The notes: generated by a model from the sequence alone, not told the origin. 64,000 nt of DNA from Streptomyces composti (GCF_012034205.1 NZ_JAATEM010000018.1:62001-126000), one strand, 5' to 3'; positions 24,236 through 32,228 are shown, counted from the stretch's first letter. Made by a program: numbers and translations.

Positions 24236-24664
24236 GTGGCCGGCAAGCCCTCCGTCCTGTTCGTCTGCGTACACAACGCCGGCCGCTCCCAGATGGCCGC
24301 CGCGTGGCTGACTCATCTGGCCGGGGATCGCATCGAGGTCCGCTCCGCCGGCTCCGCCCCCGGCGACCGGGTCAACCCGGCCGCCGTCCAGGCCATGGCG
24401 GAGGCCGGCATCGACATCTCCCATCAGACGCCGAGGCTTCTCACCAGCGACGCCGTCCGCGAGTCGGACGTCTGCATCACCATGGGCTGCGGCGACACCT
24501 GCCCGGTCTTCCCCGGCAAGCGCTACCTCGACTGGAAGGTCGACGACCCCGCCGGTCAGGGCCTCGAGGCCGTGCGTACGATCCGCGACAAGATCAAGAC
24601 CCTCGTGGAGGGCCTGATCGCCGAGATCATCGGGAGCAGCGAGGCCGACGAGCGGGGCCGGTGA
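24236..24664 (+). CDS. arsC: Arsenate reductase, LMW-phosphatase (thioredoxin) type
   Basis: 142 aa. The P-loop VCVHNAGRSQMA near the N-terminus holds the nucleophilic Cys of the low-molecular-weight tyrosine phosphatase fold; a second pair of cysteines, in MGCGDTCPVFPGK near residue 85, matches the resolving Cys relay that passes the disulfide to thioredoxin. Reduces As(V) to As(III). GTG start at 24236, 27 bases after arsR, so probably one transcript. As(III) would normally need Acr3/ArsB export, but no pump gene is present in this window. Confidence 0.93.
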   Translation: MAGKPSVLFVCVHNAGRSQMAAAWLTHLAGDRIEVRSAGSAPGDRVNPAAVQAMAEAGIDISHQTPRLLTSDAVRESDVCITMGCGDTCPVFPGKRYLDWKVDDPAGQGLEAVRTIRDKIKTLVEGLIAEIIGSSEADERGR

Positions 24665-24728
24665 GCACGTGCGGCCGCGCAGGCCGACGCGGCTGAGCGC
24701 AGGTCCGGCGGAGCGCCGTCGCCGCCGT

Positions 24729-24744
24729 TACTCCCCGGGGAGTA
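24729..24744. promoter_or_regulatory. 16-bp perfect palindrome between arsC and the MMPL gene
   Basis: TACTCCCC/GGGGAGTA, with no spacer, followed by a related TACTCCCG and, 30 bases on, AGTACCCGGGAAGT. Strong operator candidate about 120 bases upstream of the MMPL start. Confidence 0.45.
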
Positions 24745-24823
24745 CTCCCGCCCCCGTGCCGCCCGCGGCAGTACCCGGGAAGTCGGCCCCGCGCCCGACG
24801 AAACGGCCCCCGCGCGCCGGGAG

Positions 24824-24840
24824 TCTGGAGATGTTCCAGA
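24824..24840. promoter_or_regulatory. Inverted repeat just upstream of the MMPL gene
   Basis: TCTGGA-GATGT-TCCAGA, ending 25 bases before the ATG at 24866; placed where a repressor would block the promoter or ribosome access. Confidence 0.5.
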
Positions 24841-24865
24841 CACCGGACCGGAGGGAGTCCCGTTC

Positions 24866-26953
24866 ATGGGGGCCGGAAGGACAGCTTCGCCGGGGCGGCG
24901 GGCGCTGCCGTGGGTGGTGGTCGGCCTGTGGCTGGCCGCGCTCGTGGTGCTCGGGCCGCTCGCCGGCAAGTTCAGTGACGCCCAGCAGAACCGCGCCGTC
25001 GACTATCTGCCCGACAGCGCCGACTCCACCCAGGTGGCGCGCATCCAGGACCAGCTGCCGGGCGGTGAGGCCACGGCACTGGTGGTGGTGTACCACCGGG
25101 ACGGGGGACTCACGGGCCAGGACAAGCGGGTCGCGGGCGAGCAGATCGCCGAGATCAAGGAGACCTACCGGCTGGCGAACGAGCCGCAGGGTGTCCCCTC
25201 GAAGGACGGCAGCACCCTGATGTACCCGGTCTCCTCCACCGAGCCCGGCCAGGACGAGGAGGCCCGCGACGCCTTCGTCGACGGGGTGCGGGAGATCGCC
25301 GAGGGCGGCGGCGGGCTCAGTGCCGAGGTCGGCGGGGCGGGCGCCCTGAACACCGACATGGGCAAGGTGTTCGAGACCATCGACGGCACCCTGCTGCTGG
25401 CCACCCTCGCCGTGGTCACCGTGCTGCTGGTGCTGATCTACCGCAGCCCCTTCCTGTGGCTGGTGCCGCTCGCCGTCGCGGGCGTCGCCGCGGCGCTGGC
25501 GATGGCCGCCGCCTACGGGCTGCACGAACTGTTCGACGTCACCATCACCGGGCAGAGCGGCGGCATCATGACGGTGCTCGTCCTCGGCGCCGGCACCGAC
25601 TACGCGCTGCTGCTGGTCTCCCGCTACCGCGAGGAGCTCCGCCGCCACGAGCGGCCCTACGACGCCATGCGCACAGCCCTGCGCGGCTGCGGGCCGGCGA
25701 TCCTCGCCTCCTCCGGCACCGTCGCCGCCGGACTGCTCTGCCTGCTCGCCGCCGACCTCAACTCCAGCAGCGGCATGGGCCCGGTCGGCATGGTCGGCGT
25801 GCTCGCGGCGCTGGTCGCCATGACGACCCTGCTGCCCGCCGTCCTGGTCCTGCTCGGGCGCCGGGTGTTCTGGCCGCTGATCCCCGCCTACGGCAGCCGG
25901 CCCAAGGCCCGCCGCTCGCTGTTCGCCCTGATGGGCACCTCGGCCGCCCGGCGTCCCGCGGCCGTCCTCACCGGCGGTGCCGTGCTGCTCGGCGTGCTCG
26001 CCCTCGGCACGTTCAACCTCTCCGGCGACCTGAAGCAGGAGGACTCCTTCACCGACCGGCCCGAGTCCATCGCCGCGATGCGCACCCTCGCCGAGGAGTA
26101 CCCGGAGCGCAGCAGCCGTCCGGTGACGGTGATGGCCCCCGCCGACCGCGCGGACACGGTGCTCGAGCAGGCCCGCGCAACCACCGGGGTCGCCGAGGCG
26201 GCCGCCGGGCGCAGCGGCGGCGGCTGGACCGAGATCGCCGTCTTTCCCGCCGCCGCACCGGAGTCGGCCGGCGAGACCAGGACCATCGAGGCCCTGCGTG
26301 CGGCACTCGACGACGACGGCGCCCACGTCGGCGGGCCCAGCGCCCAGCAGCTCGACCTCGCCGCCAGCGAGGCCCGCGACCGCAAGGTGATCGTGCCGCT
26401 GGTGCTCGCCGCCGTGTTCGTCATCCTGGTCGCCCTGCTGCGCAGCCTGGTCGCGCCGCTGCTGCTGCTCGCCGCGGTCGTGGCGGTCTGGGGCGCGGCC
26501 CTCGGCATCGGCGGACTGGTCTTCGAGCCGCTCTTCGGCTTCGCGGGCACCGACCCCGGACTCGGACTGCTGTCCTTCGTCTTCCTGGTCGCCCTCGGCG
26601 TCGACTACGGCATCTTCCTGATGCACCGGATGCGCGAGGAGTCCGTCAAGGGCGCCGAGCCGGAGGCCGCCGCGCTCACCGCGCTGCGCACCACCGGCGG
26701 GGTCATCGCCTCCGCGGGCATCGTGCTCGCCGCGACCTTCGCCGTCCTGACCACCCTGCCGCTGGTCCCGCTGGTGGAGCTCGGCTTCGTCATCGCCGTC
26801 GGCGTCCTGCTGGACACGTTCCTGGTGCGCACCTACCTGGTCACCACCGCCAGCGTGCTGCTGCGCCGCCGCATGTGGTGGCCGGGCCGCCTCTCCCGGG
26901 CCCCGCACCCGTCCGAGCCCGCGGAGCAGCGGCGGCAGCCGGAACCGGTGTGA
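24866..26953 (+). CDS. MMPL-family RND-type exporter
   Basis: 695 aa integral membrane protein with the MMPL layout: one N-terminal helix, an extracytoplasmic domain (about residues 45-170), six helices, a second external domain (about 380-500), and six more helices ending in a cytoplasmic tail. GTDYALLLVSRYREEL and GVDYGIFLMHRMREE are the paired GxDY...RxxEE motifs of proton-coupled MMPL transporters. These proteins export lipids or hydrophobic compounds; substrate unknown. ATG at 24866 with GGAGGGAG upstream. No TetR regulator adjacent, but two dyads precede it. Its stop lies inside the first unit of a 25-bp tandem repeat. Confidence 0.88.
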   Translation: MGAGRTASPGRRALPWVVVGLWLAALVVLGPLAGKFSDAQQNRAVDYLPDSADSTQVARIQDQLPGGEATALVVVYHRDGGLTGQDKRVAGEQIAEIKETYRLANEPQGVPSKDGSTLMYPVSSTEPGQDEEARDAFVDGVREIAEGGGGLSAEVGGAGALNTDMGKVFETIDGTLLLATLAVVTVLLVLIYRSPFLWLVPLAVAGVAAALAMAAAYGLHELFDVTITGQSGGIMTVLVLGAGTDYALLLVSRYREELRRHERPYDAMRTALRGCGPAILASSGTVAAGLLCLLAADLNSSSGMGPVGMVGVLAALVAMTTLLPAVLVLLGRRVFWPLIPAYGSRPKARRSLFALMGTSAARRPAAVLTGGAVLLGVLALGTFNLSGDLKQEDSFTDRPESIAAMRTLAEEYPERSSRPVTVMAPADRADTVLEQARATTGVAEAAAGRSGGGWTEIAVFPAAAPESAGETRTIEALRAALDDDGAHVGGPSAQQLDLAASEARDRKVIVPLVLAAVFVILVALLRSLVAPLLLLAAVVAVWGAALGIGGLVFEPLFGFAGTDPGLGLLSFVFLVALGVDYGIFLMHRMREESVKGAEPEAAALTALRTTGGVIASAGIVLAATFAVLTTLPLVPLVELGFVIAVGVLLDTFLVRTYLVTTASVLLRRRMWWPGRLSRAPHPSEPAEQRRQPEPV

Positions 26954-27043
26954 CGCCCGGGCGGCCCGACCGGTGCGATCGCCGGGTGACCCGACCGGTG
27001 TGACCGCCGAACGGCGCAACCGGTGTGATAGCCGGGCGACACC
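26944..27043. repeat. Four-copy 25-bp tandem repeat spanning the MMPL stop
   Basis: Units start at 26944, 26969, 26994 and 27019, each opening with ACCGGTGTGA or ACCGGTGCGA and exactly 25 bp apart. The first unit contains the MMPL TGA. The 25-bp period is not a multiple of three, so it is not coding. It ends shortly before a strong terminator. Confidence 0.85.
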
Positions 27044-27056
27044 GCCGGCCGCTCCC

Positions 27057-27083
27057 GGCGCCCCTCCCTCCCGGAGGGGCGCC
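27057..27083 (+). terminator. Terminator between MMPL and the two-component genes
   Basis: 11-bp perfect stem GGCGCCCCTCC / GGAGGGGCGCC, 5-nt loop CTCCC. It separates the MMPL transcript from the kinase gene, whose GTG is 22 bases downstream. Confidence 0.75.
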
Positions 27084-27104
27084 CTCGTCCCCGAGGATGG
27101 ACCC

Positions 27105-28382
27105 GTGACCGCCGTGCAGGAAACGACCACCGCGGCCCCCGCACCGGGGCCGCCGCCTCCGCGTCCCCGCCTCGCCGAGCGGATCATCGCGGCCATCAAC
27201 CGTGACCCGCTGACCGCCCCGCACGCCGTGCGCAACGACGCCCTGCTCGCCGTGGTCACCGCCACCCACGCGATCCTGGTGGCCCTGCTCACCGACGAGG
27301 GGCGCCGGCCCGACGCGCTCGGCTGGACGCTGCTGCTCGCCGCCCAGGTACCGCTGGCGTGGCGGCGCCGCCGCCCGATGCTGGTGCTCGTCGCCGTGGT
27401 CGCCCTGATCGGCCCCTACCACGCCCTCGACTTCAACCACCTCGCCCCCACCCCGGCGGCCTACGTCGCTCTTTACACCGTCGCCGCCACCAGCCGCCCG
27501 CTGCGCGCGATCGTCACCGGCGGCATCGTGCTCACCATCCCGCTGACCATCATGGTGGTGATCAACGCCCATGAGGCCGTCGAGCTGCTGCGCATCTCCG
27601 GCTGGGTGGTCGTGGTGCTGTTCGCCGGCATCGACATGCGCGTCTACCGGCACTACGTGGCCTCCATCGTGGAACGCGCCGAACGCGCCGAACGCACCCG
27701 CGAGGAGGAGGCCCGCCGCCGGGTCGCCGAGGAACGCCTGCGCATCGCCCGCGACCTGCACGACCTGCTCGCCCACAGCATCACCCTGATCGGCGTGCAG
27801 ACCTCGGTCGCCGCGCACGTCCTGGCCGCCGACCCGGAACGCCTCGACCGCGACGCCGTCGCCAAGGCCCTCGACGACATCGCCGAGACCTGCCGCACCG
27901 CCCGCGGCGAACTGCGCACCACCCTGGAGGTGCTCCGCGAGGCCGGCACCTCCGCCGGGGGCCGCGATCCGCTGCCCTCCCTCGACGGGCTGCCCGACCT
28001 GGTGGAGGCCGCCCGCCTGGCCGGCGCCCGGGTCGAGCAGTCCGTACGCATCGGCCCGGTGCCGCCCGCCGTCGGCGCCGCCGCCTACCGCATCGTGCAG
28101 GAGGCTTTGACCAACGCCGTGCGGCACGCGGGACCCGAGCCGTCCGTCCGCGTCGACCTGCACGAGGAGGAGGGCGCCCTGCGGCTGTCCGTCACCGACG
28201 ACGGCACCGGCCCCGCGCCCGGCGGCCCGCACGGATTCGGCCTGGTGGGCATGCGCGAGCGCGCCCGCAGCATCGGGGGCACCTTCGAGGCCGGGCCTCG
28301 CGAGACCGGCGGCTTCCAGGTCACCGCGACCCTGCCGCTGGCACCCCTGCCGACCGCCGACCCGGACCGAGGACATTCATGA
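27105..28382 (+). CDS. NarL-type sensor histidine kinase
   Basis: 425 aa. About four to five N-terminal transmembrane helices (residues 45-190), then a coiled segment (ERAERAERTREEEARRR), a HisKA_3 domain with the phospho-acceptor His in ARDLHDLLAHSITL, and a HATPase domain (IVQEALTNAVRHAG N-box, DDGTG, GFGLVGMRERA). Little extracellular domain, so it probably senses membrane or cell-wall state. The GTG at 27105 removes a long spurious N-terminus. Its TGA overlaps the response-regulator ATG (ATGA). Its own promoter must lie in or near the terminator/repeat region. Confidence 0.9.
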   Translation: MTAVQETTTAAPAPGPPPPRPRLAERIIAAINRDPLTAPHAVRNDALLAVVTATHAILVALLTDEGRRPDALGWTLLLAAQVPLAWRRRRPMLVLVAVVALIGPYHALDFNHLAPTPAAYVALYTVAATSRPLRAIVTGGIVLTIPLTIMVVINAHEAVELLRISGWVVVVLFAGIDMRVYRHYVASIVERAERAERTREEEARRRVAEERLRIARDLHDLLAHSITLIGVQTSVAAHVLAADPERLDRDAVAKALDDIAETCRTARGELRTTLEVLREAGTSAGGRDPLPSLDGLPDLVEAARLAGARVEQSVRIGPVPPAVGAAAYRIVQEALTNAVRHAGPEPSVRVDLHEEEGALRLSVTDDGTGPAPGGPHGFGLVGMRERARSIGGTFEAGPRETGGFQVTATLPLAPLPTADPDRGHS

Positions 28383-29044
28383 CCATCCGTGTGCTGCTCG
28401 CCGACGACCAGACGCTCGTCCGGGAGGCCTTCGCGCTGCTCGTCGAGTCGGCCCCCGGCATGGAGGTCGTCGGCCAGGCCGCCACCGGCCGCGAGGCGGT
28501 GGAACTGACCCGGGCCCGCCGGGCCGACCTCGTCGTCATGGACATCCGGATGCCCGACCTGGACGGCATCGAGGCGACCCGCCGCATCGCCGCCGACGAC
28601 GACCTCGCCGGGGTGAAGGTCCTGATCCTCACCACCTACGACACCGACGAGAACATCGTGGAGGCGCTGCGCGCCGGTGCCTCCGGATTCCTGGTCAAGG
28701 ACACCCGGCCCGCCGACCTGCTCGACGCCATCCGCACGGTCGCCGCCGGGGACGCGCTGCTCTCACCGGGCCCCACGGCCCGCCTGATCGAGCGCTTCTT
28801 GCGCAACCCCGCTCCGCCGGTCGCCGTGGCCGGCCCCGAGTGCCTGTCCTGCCGGGAGCGCGAGGTCCTCACCCTGGTCGCACGCGGTCTGAACAACACC
28901 GAGATCGCCGAGGCGCTGGGGCTGAGCCCGCTCACCGCGAAGACCCACGTCAGCCGCATGATGGGCAAGCTCGGCGCCCGGGACCGGGCCCAACTGGTCA
29001 TCGTGGCCTACGAGTCTGGCCTGGTGGCACCGGGCTCGCGCTGA
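28379..29044 (+). CDS. NarL/LuxR-type response regulator
   Basis: 221 aa. Receiver domain with acidic pocket (LADDQTL), phospho-acceptor Asp in VVMDIRMPDLDG near residue 54, Thr in ILTTYDTDENI and Lys in FLVKDTRP. C-terminal LuxR HTH: LSCREREVLTLVARGLNNTEIAEALGLSPLTAKTHVSRMM. Translationally coupled to the kinase. Targets unknown; the neighbouring MMPL exporter is a reasonable first candidate, by proximity only. Confidence 0.93.
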   Translation: MTIRVLLADDQTLVREAFALLVESAPGMEVVGQAATGREAVELTRARRADLVVMDIRMPDLDGIEATRRIAADDDLAGVKVLILTTYDTDENIVEALRAGASGFLVKDTRPADLLDAIRTVAAGDALLSPGPTARLIERFLRNPAPPVAVAGPECLSCREREVLTLVARGLNNTEIAEALGLSPLTAKTHVSRMMGKLGARDRAQLVIVAYESGLVAPGSR

Positions 29045-29089
29045 GCGGACCGGCCCGGCGCCGCGCTCAGGCCGCCCGCCGTCCGTGGT

Positions 29090-29335
29090 TCACAGCGCGT
29101 GGTACAGCCAGCGCTGAACCGTGGCCGTGATGCTGCCGGGCAGCGCGCTGAGGCTGTCGATGGCCTCACGGTCCTCGGGCCGCGGCGGGATGCCGGCGGC
29201 GGTGAGGGCGGCGTGCAGCTCCAGACGGCGCCGGTCGCGCGGGTCGATGCCCAGGTCCAGTTCGACGCGGTCCGCCGGGTTCGGCGGGGGCAGCAGGTAG
29301 TCGCCGTCGCGGTACTCGAACGTGGAGGCGGTCAT
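29090..29335 (-). CDS. Small hypothetical protein
   Basis: 81 aa, MTASTFEYRDGDYLLPPPNPADRV at the N-terminus; acidic, no signal peptide or membrane segment. Not recognised as a known domain. The start at ATG 29335 is backed by GGAG about eight bases upstream. It converges with the response regulator and diverges from the HTH regulator gene at 29609, whose dyad operator lies in the shared 273-base gap. Confidence 0.6.
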   Translation of the reverse strand: MTASTFEYRDGDYLLPPPNPADRVELDLGIDPRDRRRLELHAALTAAGIPPRPEDREAIDSLSALPGSITATVQRWLYHAL

Positions 29336-29559
29336 GGCGGTCTCCTCACCCAGGGGTGTCGGTTGTGCTGGAGAGGAGGCCGGGGCGGGACGCGTCGGTT
29401 GCGATACCGGTGAAACGTCACGCCAAAGGAGCCATCGGCAGTTCATCGTCCGGTCCGACGAGCGGCGCGGCGGGAGGCGTCCGGGCGGCGGCCCTCGGCG
29501 CCCCGCCGTGGACCGCCGACCGGCGGGCACCGCCGCACGGCTCTGCTCCAAAGAACCCG

Positions 29560-29592
29560 TTGCAAAGAAATCCTTGCAACGGAATCTTTGCA
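29560..29592. promoter_or_regulatory. Nested inverted repeats before the HTH regulator
   Basis: Two overlapping dyads: GTTGCAA (29560-29566) with TTGCAAC (29574-29580), and TGCAAAGA (29561-29568) with TCTTTGCA (29585-29592). AT-rich against the surroundings and 16 bases upstream of the ATG; most likely an autoregulatory operator. Confidence 0.65.
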
Positions 29593-29608
29593 TCTCTACT
29601 CTCGTGTC

Positions 29609-30223
29609 ATGGCAGATACTCGGGACCCGCAGGAGGTCCGCAGTCTCGACGCCCGCTCCCTGCGGGGTCTCGCCCACCCCCTGCGCATGGAGCTGCTGAA
29701 CGCCCTGCGCCGGGGCGGCCCGGCGACGGCCTCCCAGCTCGCCGCGAAACTCGGCGAGTCCAGCGGCGCCACCAGCTATCACCTGCGTCAGCTCGCCGCG
29801 CACGGCTTCGTGGAGGACGTGCCGGAGCGGGGCAAGGGACGCGAGCGATGGTGGCGGGCGGTCCATGACGGCGTGCTCTTCGACGGCCGGCTCTTCGAGG
29901 ACAGCGACCCCGAAGTACGCGGTGCCGCGGACCTGTTCGTGCACGAGGTGGCAGCGCTGCACACGCGTGAGCTGGCCACCTGGCTCGGTACCCGCGACGA
30001 CTGGCCGGAGGAGTGGCAGCGGGCCTGGGACATGAGCGACTGGACACTCGACCTCACCCCGGAACTGGCGTGCGAGCTCCGGGAGAAGATGCACGACCTC
30101 GTGCAGAGCTACCGCGACCGGGCACCCGCCGGGGGAACGCCGGACACCGAGCAGGTCCGTCTGCACACCCACCTCATCCCCGTCCGCAAGGACGCCCGTA
30201 CGGAGCGAGAGGCAGCACAGTGA
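29609..30223 (+). CDS. ArsR/HTH_20-type winged-helix regulator
   Basis: 204 aa. RGLAHPLRMELLNALRRGGPATASQLAAKLGESSGATSYHLRQLAAHGFVEDV is a complete ArsR-like winged helix without metal-binding cysteines; the C-terminal 110 residues (ending in DLVQSYRDRAP...) form the extra helical domain of the HTH_20 subgroup. These usually repress a neighbouring exporter; none is present here. ATG at 29609 follows an AT-rich operator closely. The TGA overlaps the ATG of a 68-aa ORF (TGATG), implying co-translation. Confidence 0.85.
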   Translation: MADTRDPQEVRSLDARSLRGLAHPLRMELLNALRRGGPATASQLAAKLGESSGATSYHLRQLAAHGFVEDVPERGKGRERWWRAVHDGVLFDGRLFEDSDPEVRGAADLFVHEVAALHTRELATWLGTRDDWPEEWQRAWDMSDWTLDLTPELACELREKMHDLVQSYRDRAPAGGTPDTEQVRLHTHLIPVRKDARTEREAAQ

Positions 30224-30429
30224 TGCACTCCGAGCCCGAGACACACCTCGTCCTGCACCGTCTCCGCACCGCCCAACTCCGCGGTCCCGCCCCGGTGGCG
30301 GCTCGTCGTCCCTCTCATGCCCCGGTGCGCACCCGGCTCGGCTGGACCCTGGTGGAGCTGGGCCTGCGGCTGGCCACCACCGATCACCGGGCACGGATGC
30401 GCACGGCGGTCACTGCGAGGGCCTTGTAG
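30223..30429 (+). CDS. Small ORF coupled to the HTH regulator
   Basis: 68 aa, basic (many Arg/His), MHSEPETHLVLHRLRTAQL at the N-terminus and VRTRLGWTLVELGLRL later, possibly an amphipathic helix pair. The ATG overlaps the regulator's stop by one base, which supports translation. No known domain. It could be a regulator partner; this is guesswork. Confidence 0.5.
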   Translation: MHSEPETHLVLHRLRTAQLRGPAPVAARRPSHAPVRTRLGWTLVELGLRLATTDHRARMRTAVTARAL

Positions 30430-30635
30430 TGAGAGACGGTCAGGTGGCCGGCCCGTAGCGGCCGATGTGGACCAGCTCTTCGAGCACGACGGGGTACTGG
30501 CGTCCCGCCTGGGCGCGGCGGGGTGTCCCCGGCGATGACGGTACTCGGAGTGACGCGGCGTCCCTGCCCGACCTGATGGTCGAGCTGGAGGGCACGGCGG
30601 TCGCGTAGGGGTGCGGGTGCCTCCGGCGGTGACTG

Positions 30636-30854
30636 CTAACGGGGTTGCGTCGCGCCGCCGGTGGCCCCCACGGTACGTATGAACTCCGTCCACGCAGCCG
30701 ACCCGACGACGATCACGGGACCATCGGTCACCTTGCCGTCCCGGACGGGCGCGACCCCGGCGACTCCGCCGGCGACTTCGACGCATTCGCCTTCGTTGCC
30801 GTCGCTGCAGGTGCTCTTGCGCCAGTGAGCGTTGCTCAGGTCGCACTCGCGCAT
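30636..30854 (-). CDS. DUF397 protein
   Basis: 72 aa with the complete DUF397 pattern: WRKSTCSDGNEGECVEVA, PVRDGKVTDGPVIVVGSAAWTEFI. Such proteins are encoded next to XRE/DUF5753 regulators in Streptomyces, and several pairs affect development; a toxin/antitoxin-like partnership has been suggested for some. Its start lies inside the end of the upstream regulator (19-base overlap), so the two are translated from one mRNA. Confidence 0.88.
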   Translation of the reverse strand: MRECDLSNAHWRKSTCSDGNEGECVEVAGGVAGVAPVRDGKVTDGPVIVVGSAAWTEFIRTVGATGGATQPR

Positions 30855-31669
30855 CGTCTGTGGTCCTTCGCGGCGGATTCGATCAGGCCCAGGGACGCCT
30901 CAGGGGAGAGGGCGGCGGCTCTGAGCAGATCGTATGCCGAGTACGTGCGCTTCACTACGGCCGGATCGTCGAGCAGGGGTCCCGAATACACCGCTTCTGT
31001 ACAGGCCGTTGGCGGGGTGTCCTCGAACTCCATGAGCTTCAATGATCCCGTCATCACGGCGTAGGCCCCGGCCATACAGGGCAGAACCTGAACCACCACT
31101 GCTCGATCCCGCGCCAAGCTCGCGACGTACTCACGTTGCTCGGCCATCACCTCGGGACCGCCGACCGGGACGCGGAGCACGTTCTCGTGGAGGATGCCCC
31201 AGTACGTCGGGCGCGTCGCGTCTTTGAGGATCCGGGCCCGCTCGATTCGGCCAGACACCCTCTCCTCGATGCTTTCGTCAGGTGTGCACGGGTTCATAGC
31301 CAACGTGACTGCGCGCGCGTACTCGGGGGTCTGCAAGAGACCCGGCGCCAACGCGGGAGCGAACTCGGAGATACTGATCGCCGGCGCTTCCGGTTCCGCC
31401 GCCTTGGCGAAGTAATCCGCATACCGCCGGTCATCAATCAGCTTCCTGCACAGCCGCTCGAAAATGCCATCGGTTTGCAGCACCTCGCCGATCCGCTGGG
31501 CCACATCCAATTGTGGTTTCCGAATCGCCTGTTCGAACTGGCCGGTACAACCGCCGGAGACAAAGACCCGCGCCCCCGGCACGACCTGCGTGAACCCCGC
31601 TTCCTCGCGCCGTCGCCTCGGTTCCGCACCGAAGAACTCCCACGCCGCCTGCCGTGAACCGTTGGCCAT
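30836..31669 (-). CDS. XRE-family regulator with DUF5753 sensor domain
   Basis: 277 aa. N-terminal helix-turn-helix (about residues 12-70, with RRRREEAGFTQ and ARVFVSGGCTGQFEQAIRKPQ) and C-terminal DUF5753 (EFAPALAPGLLQTPEYARAV, then GILHENVLRVPVGGPEVMAEQ). The recognition region deviates from the usual SGSYIGQFE form (here SGGCTGQFE, and TQVVPGARV for TQxELGARV), so DNA specificity may be unusual. ATG at 31669 with weak ribosome site; an 8-bp-armed dyad lies 12 bases upstream. Pairs with DUF397. Confidence 0.88.
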   Translation of the reverse strand: MANGSRQAAWEFFGAEPRRRREEAGFTQVVPGARVFVSGGCTGQFEQAIRKPQLDVAQRIGEVLQTDGIFERLCRKLIDDRRYADYFAKAAEPEAPAISISEFAPALAPGLLQTPEYARAVTLAMNPCTPDESIEERVSGRIERARILKDATRPTYWGILHENVLRVPVGGPEVMAEQREYVASLARDRAVVVQVLPCMAGAYAVMTGSLKLMEFEDTPPTACTEAVYSGPLLDDPAVVKRTYSAYDLLRAAALSPEASLGLIESAAKDHRRCASAT

Positions 31670-31680
31670 TGCTCAATCTC

Positions 31681-31711
31681 TTTGCGCAGCCTCGCAGTTG
31701 TAGTGCGCAAA
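31681..31711. promoter_or_regulatory. Inverted repeat before the XRE regulator
   Basis: TTTGCGCA (31681-31688) and TGCGCAAA (31704-31711), perfect 8-bp arms with a 15-base spacer, 12 bases upstream of the regulator ATG and in the gap to the divergent small ORFs; likely autoregulation of both directions. Confidence 0.6.
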
Positions 31712-31785
31712 CCCTTCCCGAGTGTAGGCGGGCAACGCCACCGTGGGGGTGAGAAGAGTGAAACTCGAATAGCGAGGGGATCAGC

Positions 31786-31995
31786 GTGACGGCACGACAC
31801 TCGGCGCTCTGCGCCGAAGAAGCGGAGGAAGTGGTGAAGGAATTGCGGGCAGCACTCGCGAAGGCCGGAATTGTTCTGCCCTCACTCGGTCTGGACCCGG
31901 TGAGTCTCGCGCGTGAGGCACCCTGCCCGCTGGTGGATTCGGGGCGCTGCCCGGTGGAGACCGACCGCCGGCTCGCCGGGGCGGTGGTGCGGTGA
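31786..31995 (+). CDS. Small ORF of the XRE/DUF397 locus
   Basis: 69 aa. N-terminal helix with acidic residues (CAEEAEEVVKELRAALAKAGI) then a C-terminal part with two cysteines (APCPLVDSGRCPV). GTG start at 31786 after GAGGGG. Its stop overlaps the GTG of the next ORF (GTGA). Small ORFs of this type are common beside XRE/DUF397 genes in Streptomyces; function unknown. Confidence 0.65.
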   Translation: MTARHSALCAEEAEEVVKELRAALAKAGIVLPSLGLDPVSLAREAPCPLVDSGRCPVETDRRLAGAVVR

Positions 31996-32207
31996 AGCCG
32001 CCGCTCGGAGCCTTCGTGGTCGACACCCGGACCGACCGGGTCGGGATCGTCATGGGCCACCAGGGGCCCTATGTCCAGCTCCGGCCGTACGGCGGCGGCA
32101 AGGAGTGGGACGCCGACCCGAGAGCCGTACGGCAGGCGACCCCGGCCGAGCGGCTGCGCGCGGCGACCGCGTACGCCAATGCCCGCAGCCGCGGTGAGGT
32201 GCCCTGA
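31992..32207 (+). CDS. Small ORF, SH3-like beta protein
   Basis: 71 aa: GAFVVDTRTDRVGIVMGHQGPYVQLRPYGGGKEWDADP, a compact beta-strand pattern, then a helical ATPAERLRAATAYANARS tail. Translationally coupled to the preceding ORF. Function not known; it sits immediately before recO but is probably part of the accessory regulator locus. Confidence 0.7.
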   Translation: MKPPLGAFVVDTRTDRVGIVMGHQGPYVQLRPYGGGKEWDADPRAVRQATPAERLRAATAYANARSRGEVP

Positions 32208-32228
32208 ACGTGGGCGACAATGGGTGCC

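Noticed and set aside
23084..24424. Minus-strand frame antisense to arsO-arsR-arsC
   Set aside because: Shadow frame; the three plus-strand genes have complete catalytic or metal-binding motifs.
30440..30590. Minus-strand fragment ending QYPVVLEELVHIGRYGPAT
   Set aside because: It looks protein-like and could be a gene remnant, but it is too short, has no start signal and was not recognised.
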